NCBI GenBank assembly: GCA_934432595.1
Contig: CAKRYR010000009.1
Location: 1 to 64,000 of the forward strand
Origin: an uncultured Lachnospiraceae bacterium
GTDB lineage: Bacteria > Bacillota > Clostridia > Lachnospirales > Lachnospiraceae
DNA length: 64,000 nt
Reading direction: 5' to 3'
Shown here: in pieces, positions 1 to 7,849 of the stretch
How the letters are laid out: each line of letters opens with the position of its first letter
Numbering within the stretch: position 1 is the stretch's first letter
Notes under the pieces: model-generated
What the model was told of the DNA's origin: nothing
Seen by the model: the letters and a program-made list of their open reading frames with translations, nothing else
Databases searched by the model: none
Made by a program: the position numbers and the translations under genes

Positions 1-405
1 TATCTTTATTTAAGTCATGGAGCTAGTACTGAATATTATTATATATGTAGTAATGGTGATGCTAGTTTAAAAGATGTTCAATATGTATCTTTAAATCAAG
101 CATCTTCTAGACGTTTTAAAGAGAATATAAATTACAAAGACAATACTTATTGGCACGATAAACTTATGAATATAAAACCATGTACTTTTAATTACTTAGA
201 TACAAATGAAGAACGTATTGGTGTTATTGCCGAGGATTTGTATGAAGTATTTCCTGAATTGGTAAAGAAAGATTCTGATGGCTTAGTATCTTCTGTTTCA
301 TATATTGATATGATTATACCTTTAGTTTCAGAAGTCCAAAGATTGAACAATTTAATAATGGAACAACAAAATGAGATTAATAAATTAAAATCTCAAATTA
401 GTTAA
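1..405 (+). CDS. Phage tail fibre/tailspike C-terminus with S74 intramolecular chaperone domain (5' end outside window)
   Basis: The frame is open from base 1 to the TAA at 403-405, so the gene starts before the window; the ATG at 166 is internal. The segment ASSRRFKENI, encoded near base 100-130, matches the start of the S74 peptidase/endosialidase chaperone domain. There a Ser and a Lys five residues later form the self-cleavage dyad; here that is the first Ser of SSRRFK and its Lys. The sequence RIGVIAEDLYEVFPELV and a C-terminal coiled coil rich in Q, N and K also fit the family. Such domains help trimeric phage fibres fold and are then released by autoproteolysis. It is the first of a run of same-strand phage genes. 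Domain call firm; the fibre's receptor domain is not visible. Confidence 0.85.
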   Translation, partial: YLYLSHGASTEYYYICSNGDASLKDVQYVSLNQASSRRFKENINYKDNTYWHDKLMNIKPCTFNYLDTNEERIGVIAEDLYEVFPELVKKDSDGLVSSVSYIDMIIPLVSEVQRLNNLIMEQQNEINKLKSQIS

Positions 406-430
406 AATAAAAATAGGAGTTGAAATTTAT

Positions 431-863
431 ATGAATAATACAAATAAGAAGATAACTAATGCAATATTAATTAGTTTTATCAAAATACTTGATGGTGTTT
501 CTAAGAAAAAAATGCCACAAAAAATCAGTTATGCCATAACAAAGAACATTATAAATTTGTCAAAAGAATATGAGTGTTATGAAACCGAATTAAATAAAAT
601 TTTTGATGAATACTCTAAATATTTTATCTTAGATGACAATGGTAATAAAACTTTAGATATGAATGGAATCCCTATTGTTAAAGATGAAATAAAAGAAAAT
701 TATTTTAATAGTTTAAATAATCTTTTGAATTTAGACATAGAAGTTCCTATTTATACTATTGATGATAAATATTTTGATTATGATGATTCGGATAATAGGT
801 ACGATGTGTTATCCCCTATTGAAATGATTCAATTACAAAATATAATATGTGATGGTGATAATA

Positions 864-871
<8 letters not shown>
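431..871 (+). CDS. Small phage protein, DUF1617-like
   Basis: This 146-residue soluble, acidic protein follows the tail fibre gene by 25 bases and has an AGGAG ribosome site upstream of its ATG. The segment KISYAITKNIINLSKEYECYE, followed by a helical stretch and a DNGNK loop, resembles the phage family DUF1617. In that family a conserved SYAI.KN motif precedes a long helix. The function of the family is not known to me; its members usually lie between tail fibre and lysis genes, as here. The C-terminus is rich in Asp and Asn. Its stop codon overlaps the start of the next gene, suggesting translational coupling. The family call is by eye and moderate. Confidence 0.6.
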
Positions 872-1295
<424 letters not shown>

Positions 1296-1316
1296 TTTGG
1301 TTAGGTGGTGTTTCAT

Positions 1317-1622
1317 ATGAAAGATATTATAAAGAAATATGGTAGTAGAAAATTCTTACTTACTCTTTTTACTAATATATTAGGCATTGCAACTATATTA
1401 AGTGGATATGGAGGAAAGATTGGATTAGTTGCAAGTATAGTTGCGATTGTAATTACTACTGCTATTTATATTGCAAACGAAAGAAAAATAGACGTTGAAG
1501 CTGTAACTAAGATAATCAAACTTTCTATAGATGATTATGAAAAAATTAAGAAGTTGATAGATGAATATAATAAAATGGAAAAATCAATAGGCGAAGTAAA
1601 CGAAGAAAATAAAACTGAATAA
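1317..1622 (+). CDS. Holin-like small membrane protein
   Basis: The start chosen is ATG 1317, six bases after an AGGTGGTG ribosome site at 1303-1310. The GTG at 1305 lies inside that site. The 101-residue product has a short basic N-terminus, two closely spaced hydrophobic segments joined by a Gly-rich turn (SGYGGK), and a charged helical C-terminus. This is the general build of phage holins, which form membrane holes to let the endolysin out. It lies directly upstream of the amidase endolysin, the usual holin-lysin order. Holins are too diverse to assign to a named family by eye. Confidence 0.65.
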   Translation: MKDIIKKYGSRKFLLTLFTNILGIATILSGYGGKIGLVASIVAIVITTAIYIANERKIDVEAVTKIIKLSIDDYEKIKKLIDEYNKMEKSIGEVNEENKTE

Positions 1623-1638
1623 GATTGGTGGTGTTTAT

Positions 1639-2643
1639 ATGATTAAAATTAAACAACGAAGAGCCAATAGAAATAATTATGGATTATCAAGAAATGTAAA
1701 AAATATAGAATATATAGTTATACATTATACTGCTAATGATGGTGACAGAGCCAAAAATAATGCTGATTATTTTGCTAATAAAATCATTAAAGCATCTGCA
1801 CATTATTTTGTAGATAATGACTATGCTTATCAATCTGTTCCTGATAATTACGTTGCGTATAGTGTAGGTGGTGGAAAGTATAGCAACTGTTCTACTACTA
1901 ATGGTGGTAAGTATTATAAAATATGTACTAATTCAAATAGCATTTCAATAGAATTATGTGATGTTGTTAAAAATGGACAAATATATCCATCTACTAAAAC
2001 TATTACTAATGCTATTAAACTTACTAAATTATTAATGAAAAAATATAATATACCTGCTGCAAATGTTATTAGACATTTTGATGTAACGGGTAAAAATTGT
2101 CCGAGTTATTGGTGTGGTTCAACTACCAAGAATAAGCTATGGTTAACTGAATTTAAAAATAAATTAACTACTACGACTAAAAGCAAAACTACTACTACTT
2201 CTACTGCTACTTCTATTAACAAATCAAAAACCACTACTATCTCGACAAATAAAGCTAATATAATTAACTTCCAAACTTGGTTAAATAAATATTTTGATTC
2301 TAATTTAAAAGTTGATGGTGTATGGGGTACTAATTCTAAAAAGGCTGCTATTAAAGCATGGCAATTATCTTGTAACAAATTATATAAAACCAATTTAAAA
2401 GTTGATGGTATATGGGGTGATAACTCCAAAAAAGTTTCTTTTAAAGTAATTGTTAAACTCAACAATAATAATAGATTTGTTTATATGTTACAAGGTATGC
2501 TTAATGCTCATGGATATACTTGTAGTTTTAATGGAAAAGTAGATACTAATACTATTAAACAAGTAAAACAATTTCAAAAAAATGAAAAGTTAAAAACTGA
2601 TGGTGTTGTTGGTTCTAATACGTGGAATAAATTATTTAGTTAG
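1639..2643 (+). CDS. Phage endolysin: N-acetylmuramoyl-L-alanine amidase with peptidoglycan-binding repeats
   Basis: The 334-residue product begins with an Amidase_2/T7-lysozyme-type domain. Zinc ligands are visible: His29 in VIHYTA, then His and Cys in RHFDVTGKNCP, eight residues apart as in T7 lysozyme. It cleaves the bond between muramic acid and L-alanine in peptidoglycan. A Thr/Ser/Lys-rich linker (about residues 173-205) leads to two or three peptidoglycan-binding units of the PG_binding_1 kind. KVDGVWG, KVDGIWG and the C-terminal KTDGVVGSNTW are their signature loops. There is no signal peptide, as expected for a holin-dependent lysin. It starts at ATG 1639 after a GGTGGTG site and follows the holin-like gene by 16 bases. 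Confidence 0.92.
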   Translation: MIKIKQRRANRNNYGLSRNVKNIEYIVIHYTANDGDRAKNNADYFANKIIKASAHYFVDNDYAYQSVPDNYVAYSVGGGKYSNCSTTNGGKYYKICTNSNSISIELCDVVKNGQIYPSTKTITNAIKLTKLLMKKYNIPAANVIRHFDVTGKNCPSYWCGSTTKNKLWLTEFKNKLTTTTKSKTTTTSTATSINKSKTTTISTNKANIINFQTWLNKYFDSNLKVDGVWGTNSKKAAIKAWQLSCNKLYKTNLKVDGIWGDNSKKVSFKVIVKLNNNNRFVYMLQGMLNAHGYTCSFNGKVDTNTIKQVKQFQKNEKLKTDGVVGSNTWNKLFS

Positions 2644-2657
2644 ACTGGGGGTTGCGT

Positions 2658-2972
2658 ATGAATATGTATCAAATATTATGTTTAATAGGAATACCCTCTA
2701 TACTAGCAAGTATAAATACTTGGATAATTTTTAAAGTAAAAGAGTTCAATAGAAAGAATACTTCTTTGCAATTAGGTTTACAAGCATTGTTACGTACACA
2801 AATGATTAACGATTATAATACTTGGATGAAAAGGGGTTATGCACCTATCTATGTTAAAGATAACTTTGAAAACTGTTGGATTCAATATCATAGCTTGGGT
2901 GCAAATGGAGTTATGGATGGCATACATAAAGATTTTATGGAATTACCAACATCTCCATCAGATGATAAATAA
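2658..2972 (+). CDS. Small phage membrane protein of the lysis region
   Basis: The start is placed at ATG 2658, after the GGGGG run at 2647-2651; the upstream TTG at 2652 lies against that run. The 104-residue product has one N-terminal membrane segment (about residues 5-25) and a conserved-looking soluble part with GYAPIYVKDNFENCW and LGANGVMD. I know this pattern from many Firmicute phages, where a single-pass protein sits near the holin and lysin. Its exact role is not established; a holin partner or antiholin role is possible. It follows the amidase gene by 14 bases in the same operon. Confidence 0.6.
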   Translation: MNMYQILCLIGIPSILASINTWIIFKVKEFNRKNTSLQLGLQALLRTQMINDYNTWMKRGYAPIYVKDNFENCWIQYHSLGANGVMDGIHKDFMELPTSPSDDK

Positions 2973-2993
2973 TTAGAATTGAGGTGTTTTGAA

Positions 2994-3308
2994 TTGAGTT
3001 TTAAAGCAATAAAAATAGAAAATAATTTAACTAGAACTTTACTAGTTAATACATTAAGCGAAATAGAAACTTTACCTACTTCTACTACTATTGGTACTGG
3101 AGGTTTGACATCTACTGATAACGAAAAAGTAGCTATTGGTTCAAGAGCTACTTGTATAGAAGATTGGAGTGAATGGGTTTTAACACCAAATAATACTTGG
3201 AATAAAGTTCCTAAATCAAGTAATTCTTCTAGTGGTGGAAGTAGTTCTAGTGATGAAGATTTAATAACAGAATCTGAAATAGATAGTATCATTGATTCAT
3301 TAAGTTAA
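2994..3308 (+). CDS. Small hypothetical phage structural-region protein
   Basis: A TTG start at 2994 is preferred because GAGGTG at 2981-2986 stands seven bases before it; the TTG at 2979 overlaps that site. The 104-residue soluble product begins with a beta-rich part and contains DWSEWVLTPNNTW. It then has a Ser/Gly linker and an acidic helix ending LITESEIDSIIDSLS. No function is recognised. It is directly upstream of the C-type-lectin-like tail gene. A stop-ended fragment at 5562-5636 has a closely similar C-terminus (IITKAQIDDIINGLV), so the same kind of gene once existed twice here or has been duplicated in part. Confidence 0.55.
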   Translation: MSFKAIKIENNLTRTLLVNTLSEIETLPTSTTIGTGGLTSTDNEKVAIGSRATCIEDWSEWVLTPNNTWNKVPKSSNSSSGGSSSSDEDLITESEIDSIIDSLS

Positions 3309-3323
3309 GGTGGTGGTTAATAG

Positions 3324-4733
3324 ATGAATATGAATGAAGCATTTAATTATTTTGCATCTAGTATATGGAACAAATGTAAAAATAAATTTGCATTTAAAAG
3401 TGACGTATATACTAAAGCAGAAACAGATATAAAACTATCAGAGAAATCAGATACAACACATAATCATAACGATAGTTATTATACGAAATCAGAAATAAAT
3501 AATAAGTTATCTAATTTACCTACTAATGCAGAAAGTACAACTTATAGTAATAGTGCAAGTGGATTAAGTGCTACTAATGTGCAAGGGGCAATAGATAATA
3601 TAAATACAAAAGTAGATGAGTTAGCAGATTATGTATATAGTTATCACCCAAGACCAAAAGTAATGACAGTCATTATAGACCAAAGTAATAGTAACCCAGA
3701 AACTTGTATCACTTATGCAGATGATGCTCTCTCTATGACACCAGGTTCTAGTGAATGGGATAGTTTCTTCGGTCATTATCCTTGTTTATTTAAAGATGGT
3801 GTAGAAGTTGGGAAATTAAATCCTAATAATTTTGCACAGTTTGAGGATGGAACAGATGCTGATATAACGAGTGGTGATGCTGGTGATGTTATGATTGCAT
3901 TTCCAAAACTAGGATATAAAATATCAACAAGTGGTGATACTGTGACAGTTAGTATGACAGATAATCCTAATGCCAAAGGATATTGCTATCTAGCACACAC
4001 AAGAGGTACTACTGTTAAAGATAAGTTCTATTTAGGAGCATATAAAGGTTATGTTACTTCTAGTAAATTAAGAAGTTTGAGTGGTAAATCACCAACTGCT
4101 AATACTGCTATTGGTAATTTTAGAACACAAGCACAAGCTAATGGTAGTGGCTATGACCAAAGTGCATTTAATCAATTAGTATTTAGACAATGTATGTATT
4201 TATTAAAGTACAAGAATTTAGATTCACAAACAGCTCTAGGTTATGGATATGTCAATGATAATAGTTCACTTATTTCAACTGGTGGCACAAATGCTAAAGG
4301 TATGGATTATGGTGAAACTACTGGTAAATTACAAATGAAATTATTTGGGCTTGAAGATTTCTGGGGTAACGCATATGAGTATATTGATGGAATATTCAGT
4401 GATTCCAGTAGAAATATTCTTACAGCTACAGAAAACTTTAACGACACAGGAAGTGGATATACTAATCAAGGTGCTAGTGGATTTTCTAAAAATACTGGTG
4501 GATGGGTGTCAAAAGTACAAGGAACATCGGAAAAAGGATTTGTATTGAAAGAGCATTATGGTTCACAAACAACTTATTACAGCGACGATGCTTATGTGTA
4601 TGATTCTCGCGTTGCGTATTTCGGTGGTGATTGGAGTAGTGGCACTAATGCGGGTGCTTTCGCTCTACGTGTGAATTGTTCCACTTTGGGTTCTGGTTCT
4701 AGAGACCTCTCTACTCGACTTATGTATTTATAA
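3324..4733 (+). CDS. Phage tail/receptor-binding protein with C-type-lectin-like C-terminus, DGR target type
   Basis: The 469-residue product opens with fibre-like repeats (VYTKAETD, YYTKSEIN), a tail fibre signature. The C-terminal half has a formylglycine-enzyme-like/C-type lectin fold pattern, with FGLEDFWGNAYEYIDGI and FGGDWSSGTNAGAFALRV, and ends STRLMYL. That architecture is established for variable proteins of diversity-generating retroelements (DGRs, Mtd/TvpA class). In these a reverse transcriptase rewrites adenine positions of the last 100-150 bases to alter receptor binding. The last coding stretch uses CGC, CGT, CGA, GCG and CTC codons that are rare in the rest of this AT-rich gene. 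The start at ATG 3324 follows AGGTGGTGG. A reverse-transcriptase fragment lies about 260 bases downstream. Fold call by motif; no template repeat was found. Confidence 0.75.
   Translation: MNMNEAFNYFASSIWNKCKNKFAFKSDVYTKAETDIKLSEKSDTTHNHNDSYYTKSEINNKLSNLPTNAESTTYSNSASGLSATNVQGAIDNINTKVDELADYVYSYHPRPKVMTVIIDQSNSNPETCITYADDALSMTPGSSEWDSFFGHYPCLFKDGVEVGKLNPNNFAQFEDGTDADITSGDAGDVMIAFPKLGYKISTSGDTVTVSMTDNPNAKGYCYLAHTRGTTVKDKFYLGAYKGYVTSSKLRSLSGKSPTANTAIGNFRTQAQANGSGYDQSAFNQLVFRQCMYLLKYKNLDSQTALGYGYVNDNSSLISTGGTNAKGMDYGETTGKLQMKLFGLEDFWGNAYEYIDGIFSDSSRNILTATENFNDTGSGYTNQGASGFSKNTGGWVSKVQGTSEKGFVLKEHYGSQTTYYSDDAYVYDSRVAYFGGDWSSGTNAGAFALRVNCSTLGSGSRDLSTRLMYL
4602..4730 (+). repeat. Putative DGR variable region (VR) at the 3' end of the tail gene
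   Basis: These bases encode the last 43 residues of the lectin-like tail protein. The stretch is visibly richer in G and C than the surrounding gene and has Arg and Leu codons not used upstream. That is the mark expected when template adenines have been replaced by other bases. No second, adenine-rich copy (template region) was found by eye between here and base 5720, so the assignment rests on protein fold, composition and the neighbouring reverse-transcriptase relic. Exact borders are not defined. Confidence 0.5.
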
Positions 4734-4828
4734 AAATAAAATCGTTTATATTATACTAATATGATTTATATAATTACAGTTTGCTAATGAAAATTATATA
4801 TACATATCATATAATATTTTATAATTAT

Positions 4829-4882
4829 AGATTTTGAAAATTTATTACCTTAGCACTTGCTAAAACATAGACTTCAAAATCT
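4829..4882 (+). repeat. Nested inverted repeat between the tail gene and the RT relic
   Basis: A perfect 10-base inverted repeat (AGATTTTGAA at 4829-4838, TTCAAAATCT at 4873-4882) encloses a smaller one, TTAGCA and TGCTAA around CT. The rest of 4734-4989 is AT-rich with no open frame of note. No U-tract follows, so it is not a clear intrinsic terminator. DGRs often carry a hairpin or cruciform downstream of the variable region, but there it lies much closer to the gene end than the roughly 95 bases seen here. Confidence 0.5.
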
Positions 4883-4989
4883 GTATTAGTAATTTATATA
4901 AATTAAATGTAGTAATTATAATTGATTAATATAAGTGAAAATTCAGAACAGTAAAAACATGAAGCTCTTAAAGGAAAGAGATTAAACAA

Positions 4990-5182
4990 ATGAAAAGATA
5001 TGGAAATATATAGTATGGATAATTTAATATTTACATATAAAAACGCAAGAAAAGATAAAACATTCTATAGAGAAGTAAAAATGGCAGATAGTAATGAAAA
5101 ATATATTCAACCATTACAAACATCATCTGATAAATACTATAATGAAGAAATTAAAGGGAAGAATAAATCTATAAGGAGTTGA
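4990..5182 (+). pseudogene. Truncated, frameshifted DGR-type reverse transcriptase N-terminus
   Basis: From ATG 4990 the frame reads MKRYGNI and stops. One base over, the frame continues YSMDNLIFTYKNARKDKTFYREVKM up to a stop at 5180-5182. Together these match, in my memory of the family, the opening of DGR reverse transcriptases: an MKRYGNLY-type start, a SxDNL.lAy.kArkgK motif and a YREVKM segment. A single-base frameshift near 5010 separates the halves. The palm domain with the catalytic YxDD motif is absent: after about 45 residues the sequence changes to an unrelated lysine-rich end. It cannot encode an active enzyme. Assignment to DGR RTs, not to another family, is supported by the lectin-like target gene next door. 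Confidence 0.55.
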
Positions 5183-5186
5183 TGTT

Positions 5187-5462
5187 ATGAAAGAAATTAA
5201 AAATGTGCAAGGTTCAACTGAACAAGCACAACCACTTATAGTTAATAAAGATACAGTATATGTTCATACAAATATAGTTCAAGCTACTGATGAAGATGGA
5301 AATGTGGTAGATGTATTATATGTATATGATGAAGTTCAATATACAAAAGATGAGTATATACAGATAATAGCTGAAAAGAATAGTCAATTAGAACAAGAGG
5401 TAATTGATACACAACTAGCATTATGCGATATTTATGAAACAATTCAAGGAGGTACAAACTAA
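5187..5462 (+). CDS. Small phage tail-region protein (XkdW-like position)
   Basis: The 91-residue product starts at ATG 5187 behind an AGGAG site. The core, with VNKDTVYVHTNI, YVYDEVQYTKDEYI and LEQEVIDTQLALCDIYE, matches a short protein commonly encoded between tail fibre and lysis genes in Firmicute phages, next to an XkdX/CD1375-type gene. Its function is unknown to me; a tail-assembly accessory role is often assumed. The last helix looks like a coiled coil. Its stop codon overlaps the start of the next gene (TAATG). It appears intact although the gene just upstream is a remnant. Confidence 0.6.
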   Translation: MKEIKNVQGSTEQAQPLIVNKDTVYVHTNIVQATDEDGNVVDVLYVYDEVQYTKDEYIQIIAEKNSQLEQEVIDTQLALCDIYETIQGGTN

Positions 5463-5563
5463 TGGTTAAGATTTATGTAAATTTAATTAGAAAAGATAGA
5501 AAGACTATTAATGATGTACCAGAGAAAATAAGGACAGAGGTACAAGCTGAATTGGATAAATAG
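5462..5563 (+). CDS. CD1375/XkdX-type phage micro-protein
   Basis: This 33-residue protein starts at ATG 5462, overlapping the preceding stop, with a strong GGAGG site 8 bases upstream. Its sequence (MVKIYVNLIRKDRKTI, then a VPEKIRTEV segment) agrees with the very short CD1375-family phage proteins that contain a YxxLIxKGxxTIxDVP pattern. The role of these proteins is not known; they are regularly found beside XkdW-like genes in tail modules. Identification is by pattern memory. Confidence 0.65.
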   Translation: MVKIYVNLIRKDRKTINDVPEKIRTEVQAELDK

Positions 5564-5636
5564 AATAATAACAACATCTCAAAACGAGATAATTACTAAA
5601 GCTCAAATTGATGATATAATTAATGGATTAGTATAA
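5562..5636 (+). pseudogene. C-terminal fragment of a phage protein (no start)
   Basis: Directly after the micro-protein, in another frame, lies an open stretch reading IITTSQNEIITKAQIDDII, then NGLV and a stop. It has no start codon or ribosome site of its own. It resembles the C-terminus of the protein encoded at 2994-3308 (LITESEIDSIIDSLS). It is best read as the broken tail of a duplicate or related gene, consistent with decay of this end of the prophage. Confidence 0.5.
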
Positions 5637-5685
5637 TCTAATTAACAATTAAAGATGTGACGAGTTCATATCTAATAATAATTTT

Positions 5686-5719
5686 AGGGATATAGGTTCT
5701 AAAATCTATATCCCTTTTT
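5686..5719 (+). terminator. Rho-independent terminator of the phage late module
   Basis: A perfect 10-bp stem (AGGGATATAG at 5686-5695, CTATATCCCT at 5706-5715) with a 10-base loop is followed by TTTTT. It ends the + strand phage genes. Confidence 0.88.
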
Positions 5720-5725
5720 AAATAT

Positions 5726-5739
5726 AGAACAAATGTTCT
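5726..5739. promoter_or_regulatory. LexA/SOS-box-like palindrome without an adjacent gene
   Basis: AGAACAAATGTTCT fits the Gram-positive LexA consensus GAACRNRYGTTC at every core position. It lies just after the phage terminator. The next gene, tsf, ends 300 bases away and points toward it, so the box controls nothing visible. It may be the control site of a deleted prophage gene. Confidence 0.5.
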
Positions 5740-6039
5740 TAAATATTTTTATATGGTTTACTCTTGTAATCTCAAATACGAAATCATTAAATATCATATT
5801 AACCTTGCACCTATCTTTTATATAAAATCTTAAACATCAAGCAAACTTCTCATTGAACACTTGGGTCATATAATCTGACCCAATTTATGCCCCAATCTTG
5901 ACCCAATTCTTTGCATAAAAATATGATAGGTTACGATACTTTATGACACTTAATTTCTTATCTTTTAAATTCTTTCAAATCCTTTATTTATCATAAACAT
6001 TCAAGATTTCTGAATTTAAAATTAAAATAATTTTTACCT
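5740..6039. other. Gene-free prophage/host junction region
   Basis: No open frame of note on either strand. It holds an 8-bp inverted repeat (TTGGGTCA at 5861-5868, TGACCCAA at 5876-5883) and a second copy of TGACCCAATT at 5899-5908. No clear terminator for tsf is visible; a weak stem (ATTCA/TGAAT) near 6000 lacks a U-tract. It is probably the chromosome-prophage border, but no attachment core could be defined. Confidence 0.45.
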
Positions 6040-6972
6040 TTATATGCTTCCCATTTGTTTTGCAACTTCCTCGGCAAAGTTCTCTTCTTTCTTTTCAAGT
6101 CCTTCACCAGTTTCAAAACGTACAAATGATTTAAGTTCTAACTTAATTCCTTCTGCTTTAGCAACTTCTGCAACATAAGTGCTTACAGTTTGCTTTCCGT
6201 CTTCAGCTTTTACATAAGCTTGGTCTAATAAGCAGATTTCTTTAAGTTGCTTATTAATTCTACCTTTAACCATTCCTTCAATAATCTTATCGTTAGCATC
6301 TGGTTTTTCATTCTTAGCTTGTACAGTCATTATCTCAGTCTCATGTGCAAGATATTCTTGATCTACACTATCTCTTGAGATATATTTTGGATTAAGTGCT
6401 GCAACTTGCATAGCAACGTTCTTTAAGCACTCTTTAACTGCATCGCTGTTTGAGTCTGTATCAGCTTCAACTAATACACCAATCTTTCCACCTGCATGAA
6501 TATATGATTGAACAACACCATCAGTTGTAACCTTTTGGAATCTTCTGATGTTCATGTTTTCACCAATTATAGCTATTTGAGAAGCGAGTTCTTCTTTAAC
6601 AGTCTTAGTGTTATCTTTTGCCCAAGCTTCTGCTAGGAAAGCATCAATATCAGTTGCTGTAGTCTTAGCTGCTTGTGCAGCTACGTCTGCAACATATGCT
6701 TTAAATGTATCATTCTTTGCAACGAAGTCAGTTTCACTGTTAACTTCTACTATAGAAGCAACCTTTCCATCTTCACTTACGCAAGTAGCAACGATACCTT
6801 CAGCTGCAATTCTTCCTGCTTTCTTTTCTGCTGCTGCTAAACCTTTTTCTCTTAAAAATTCAACAGCTTTATCCATATCTCCTTCAGTAGCAGTTAATGC
6901 CTTTTTACAGTCCATCATCCCTGCTCCTGTCATTTCTCTTAATTCTTTTACCATAGATGCTGTAATTGCCAT
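6040..6972 (-). CDS. tsf: Translation elongation factor Ts
   Basis: EF-Ts is the cytoplasmic nucleotide exchange factor that regenerates EF-Tu-GTP. The 310-residue product begins MAITASMVKELREMTGAGMM, a hallmark N-terminus. It carries the UBA-like domain (MDCKKALTATEGDMDKAVEFL) and the core with EVNSETDFVAKND, which contains the TDF motif that contacts EF-Tu. The start is the ATG at 6972, after GGAGGTAAAGAAG; the upstream in-frame ATG at 6987 lies ahead of that site. It follows rpsB by 111 bases in the classic rpsB-tsf operon. In related genomes pyrH and frr normally follow; here prophage sequence follows instead. Confidence 0.98.
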   Translation of the reverse strand: MAITASMVKELREMTGAGMMDCKKALTATEGDMDKAVEFLREKGLAAAEKKAGRIAAEGIVATCVSEDGKVASIVEVNSETDFVAKNDTFKAYVADVAAQAAKTTATDIDAFLAEAWAKDNTKTVKEELASQIAIIGENMNIRRFQKVTTDGVVQSYIHAGGKIGVLVEADTDSNSDAVKECLKNVAMQVAALNPKYISRDSVDQEYLAHETEIMTVQAKNEKPDANDKIIEGMVKGRINKQLKEICLLDQAYVKAEDGKQTVSTYVAEVAKAEGIKLELKSFVRFETGEGLEKKEENFAEEVAKQMGSI

Positions 6973-7083
6973 CTTCTTTACCTCCATATAATTAGTTATG
7001 TTATTTTCAATTATTTCACCAATTAACTACTCAACTAATGAATAATTTATAATAATTACTTAATGTCTATAAAATGTCGATTA

Positions 7084-7821
7084 TTAAGCCTCTACTGCCT
7101 CTTCAACTTCCTCAGCAACTTCTTCATCATTCATAACTGTTCCTTGGTTAGCTTCGATAACAGCGTCTGCCATCTTAGCAACGATTAATTTAACAGCTCT
7201 GATTGCATCGTCATTACCAGGAATTACATAATCTAATTCTTCTGGATCACAGTTAGTATCAGCAATACCGATTAGAGGAATTCCTAATGTATGTGCTTCT
7301 TGGATACATATTCTTTCCTTCTTAGGATCTACTACAAATATAGCATCTGGAACTTTCTTCATATCTTTAATTCCACCTAAGTTCTTCTCTAACTTAGCTT
7401 GCTCTTTCTTAAGTGCAACTACTTCTTTCTTAGGAAGAACATCAAATGTTCCGTCTTCTGCCATTCTTTCAATGTCTTTTAATCTTGCAATTCTACTTTG
7501 GATAGTCTTGAAGTTTGTTAACATACCTCCAAGCCATCTTTCATTAACATAGTACATTCCGCAACGCTCAGCCTCAGTCTTGATAGCATCTTGAGCTTGT
7601 TTCTTAGTACCTACAAATAAGATAGTACCACCTTCTGTAGCTATATCTTTTAATGCAAAGTAAGCTTCGTCAACTTTACCTACTGACTTTTGTAAGTCAA
7701 TAATGTAGATTCCGTTTCTCTCAGTGTAGATGTATTCAGCCATCTTAGGGTTCCATCTTCTTGTTTGATGTCCAAAATGAACACCTGCTTCTAATAATTG
7801 TTTCATTGATATTACGCTCAT
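7084..7821 (-). CDS. rpsB: 30S ribosomal protein S2
   Basis: This 245-residue protein starts MSVISMKQLLEAGVHFGHQ. It contains RRWNPKMAEYIYTERNGIYI and the conserved VNERWLGGMLTNFKTI and DPKKERICIQEAHTLGIPL segments of S2, a late-assembling small-subunit protein. The tail is acidic (Glu/Ala-rich), as in many Firmicutes. The start is ATG 7821, which follows GGAGGTATATT; the reading frame extends 11 codons upstream but without a better site. A promoter and structured leader lie upstream. It is followed by tsf. Confidence 0.98.
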   Translation of the reverse strand: MSVISMKQLLEAGVHFGHQTRRWNPKMAEYIYTERNGIYIIDLQKSVGKVDEAYFALKDIATEGGTILFVGTKKQAQDAIKTEAERCGMYYVNERWLGGMLTNFKTIQSRIARLKDIERMAEDGTFDVLPKKEVVALKKEQAKLEKNLGGIKDMKKVPDAIFVVDPKKERICIQEAHTLGIPLIGIADTNCDPEELDYVIPGNDDAIRAVKLIVAKMADAVIEANQGTVMNDEEVAEEVEEAVEA

Positions 7822-7849
7822 AATATACCTCCATTTGGTTTTATTCTTC

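Noticed and set aside
2106..2465. 119-residue minus-strand frame inside the endolysin gene
   Set aside because: Mirror of the Thr-rich linker and binding repeats; no ribosome site and opposite to the phage operon.
5836..5990. Minus-strand stretch reading IGSRLGHKLGQII before a stop, like the C-terminus of some tyrosine integrases
   Set aside because: Upstream frames are closed by stops within about 15 codons and no catalytic motif is present; the pattern is too short to call an integrase remnant.
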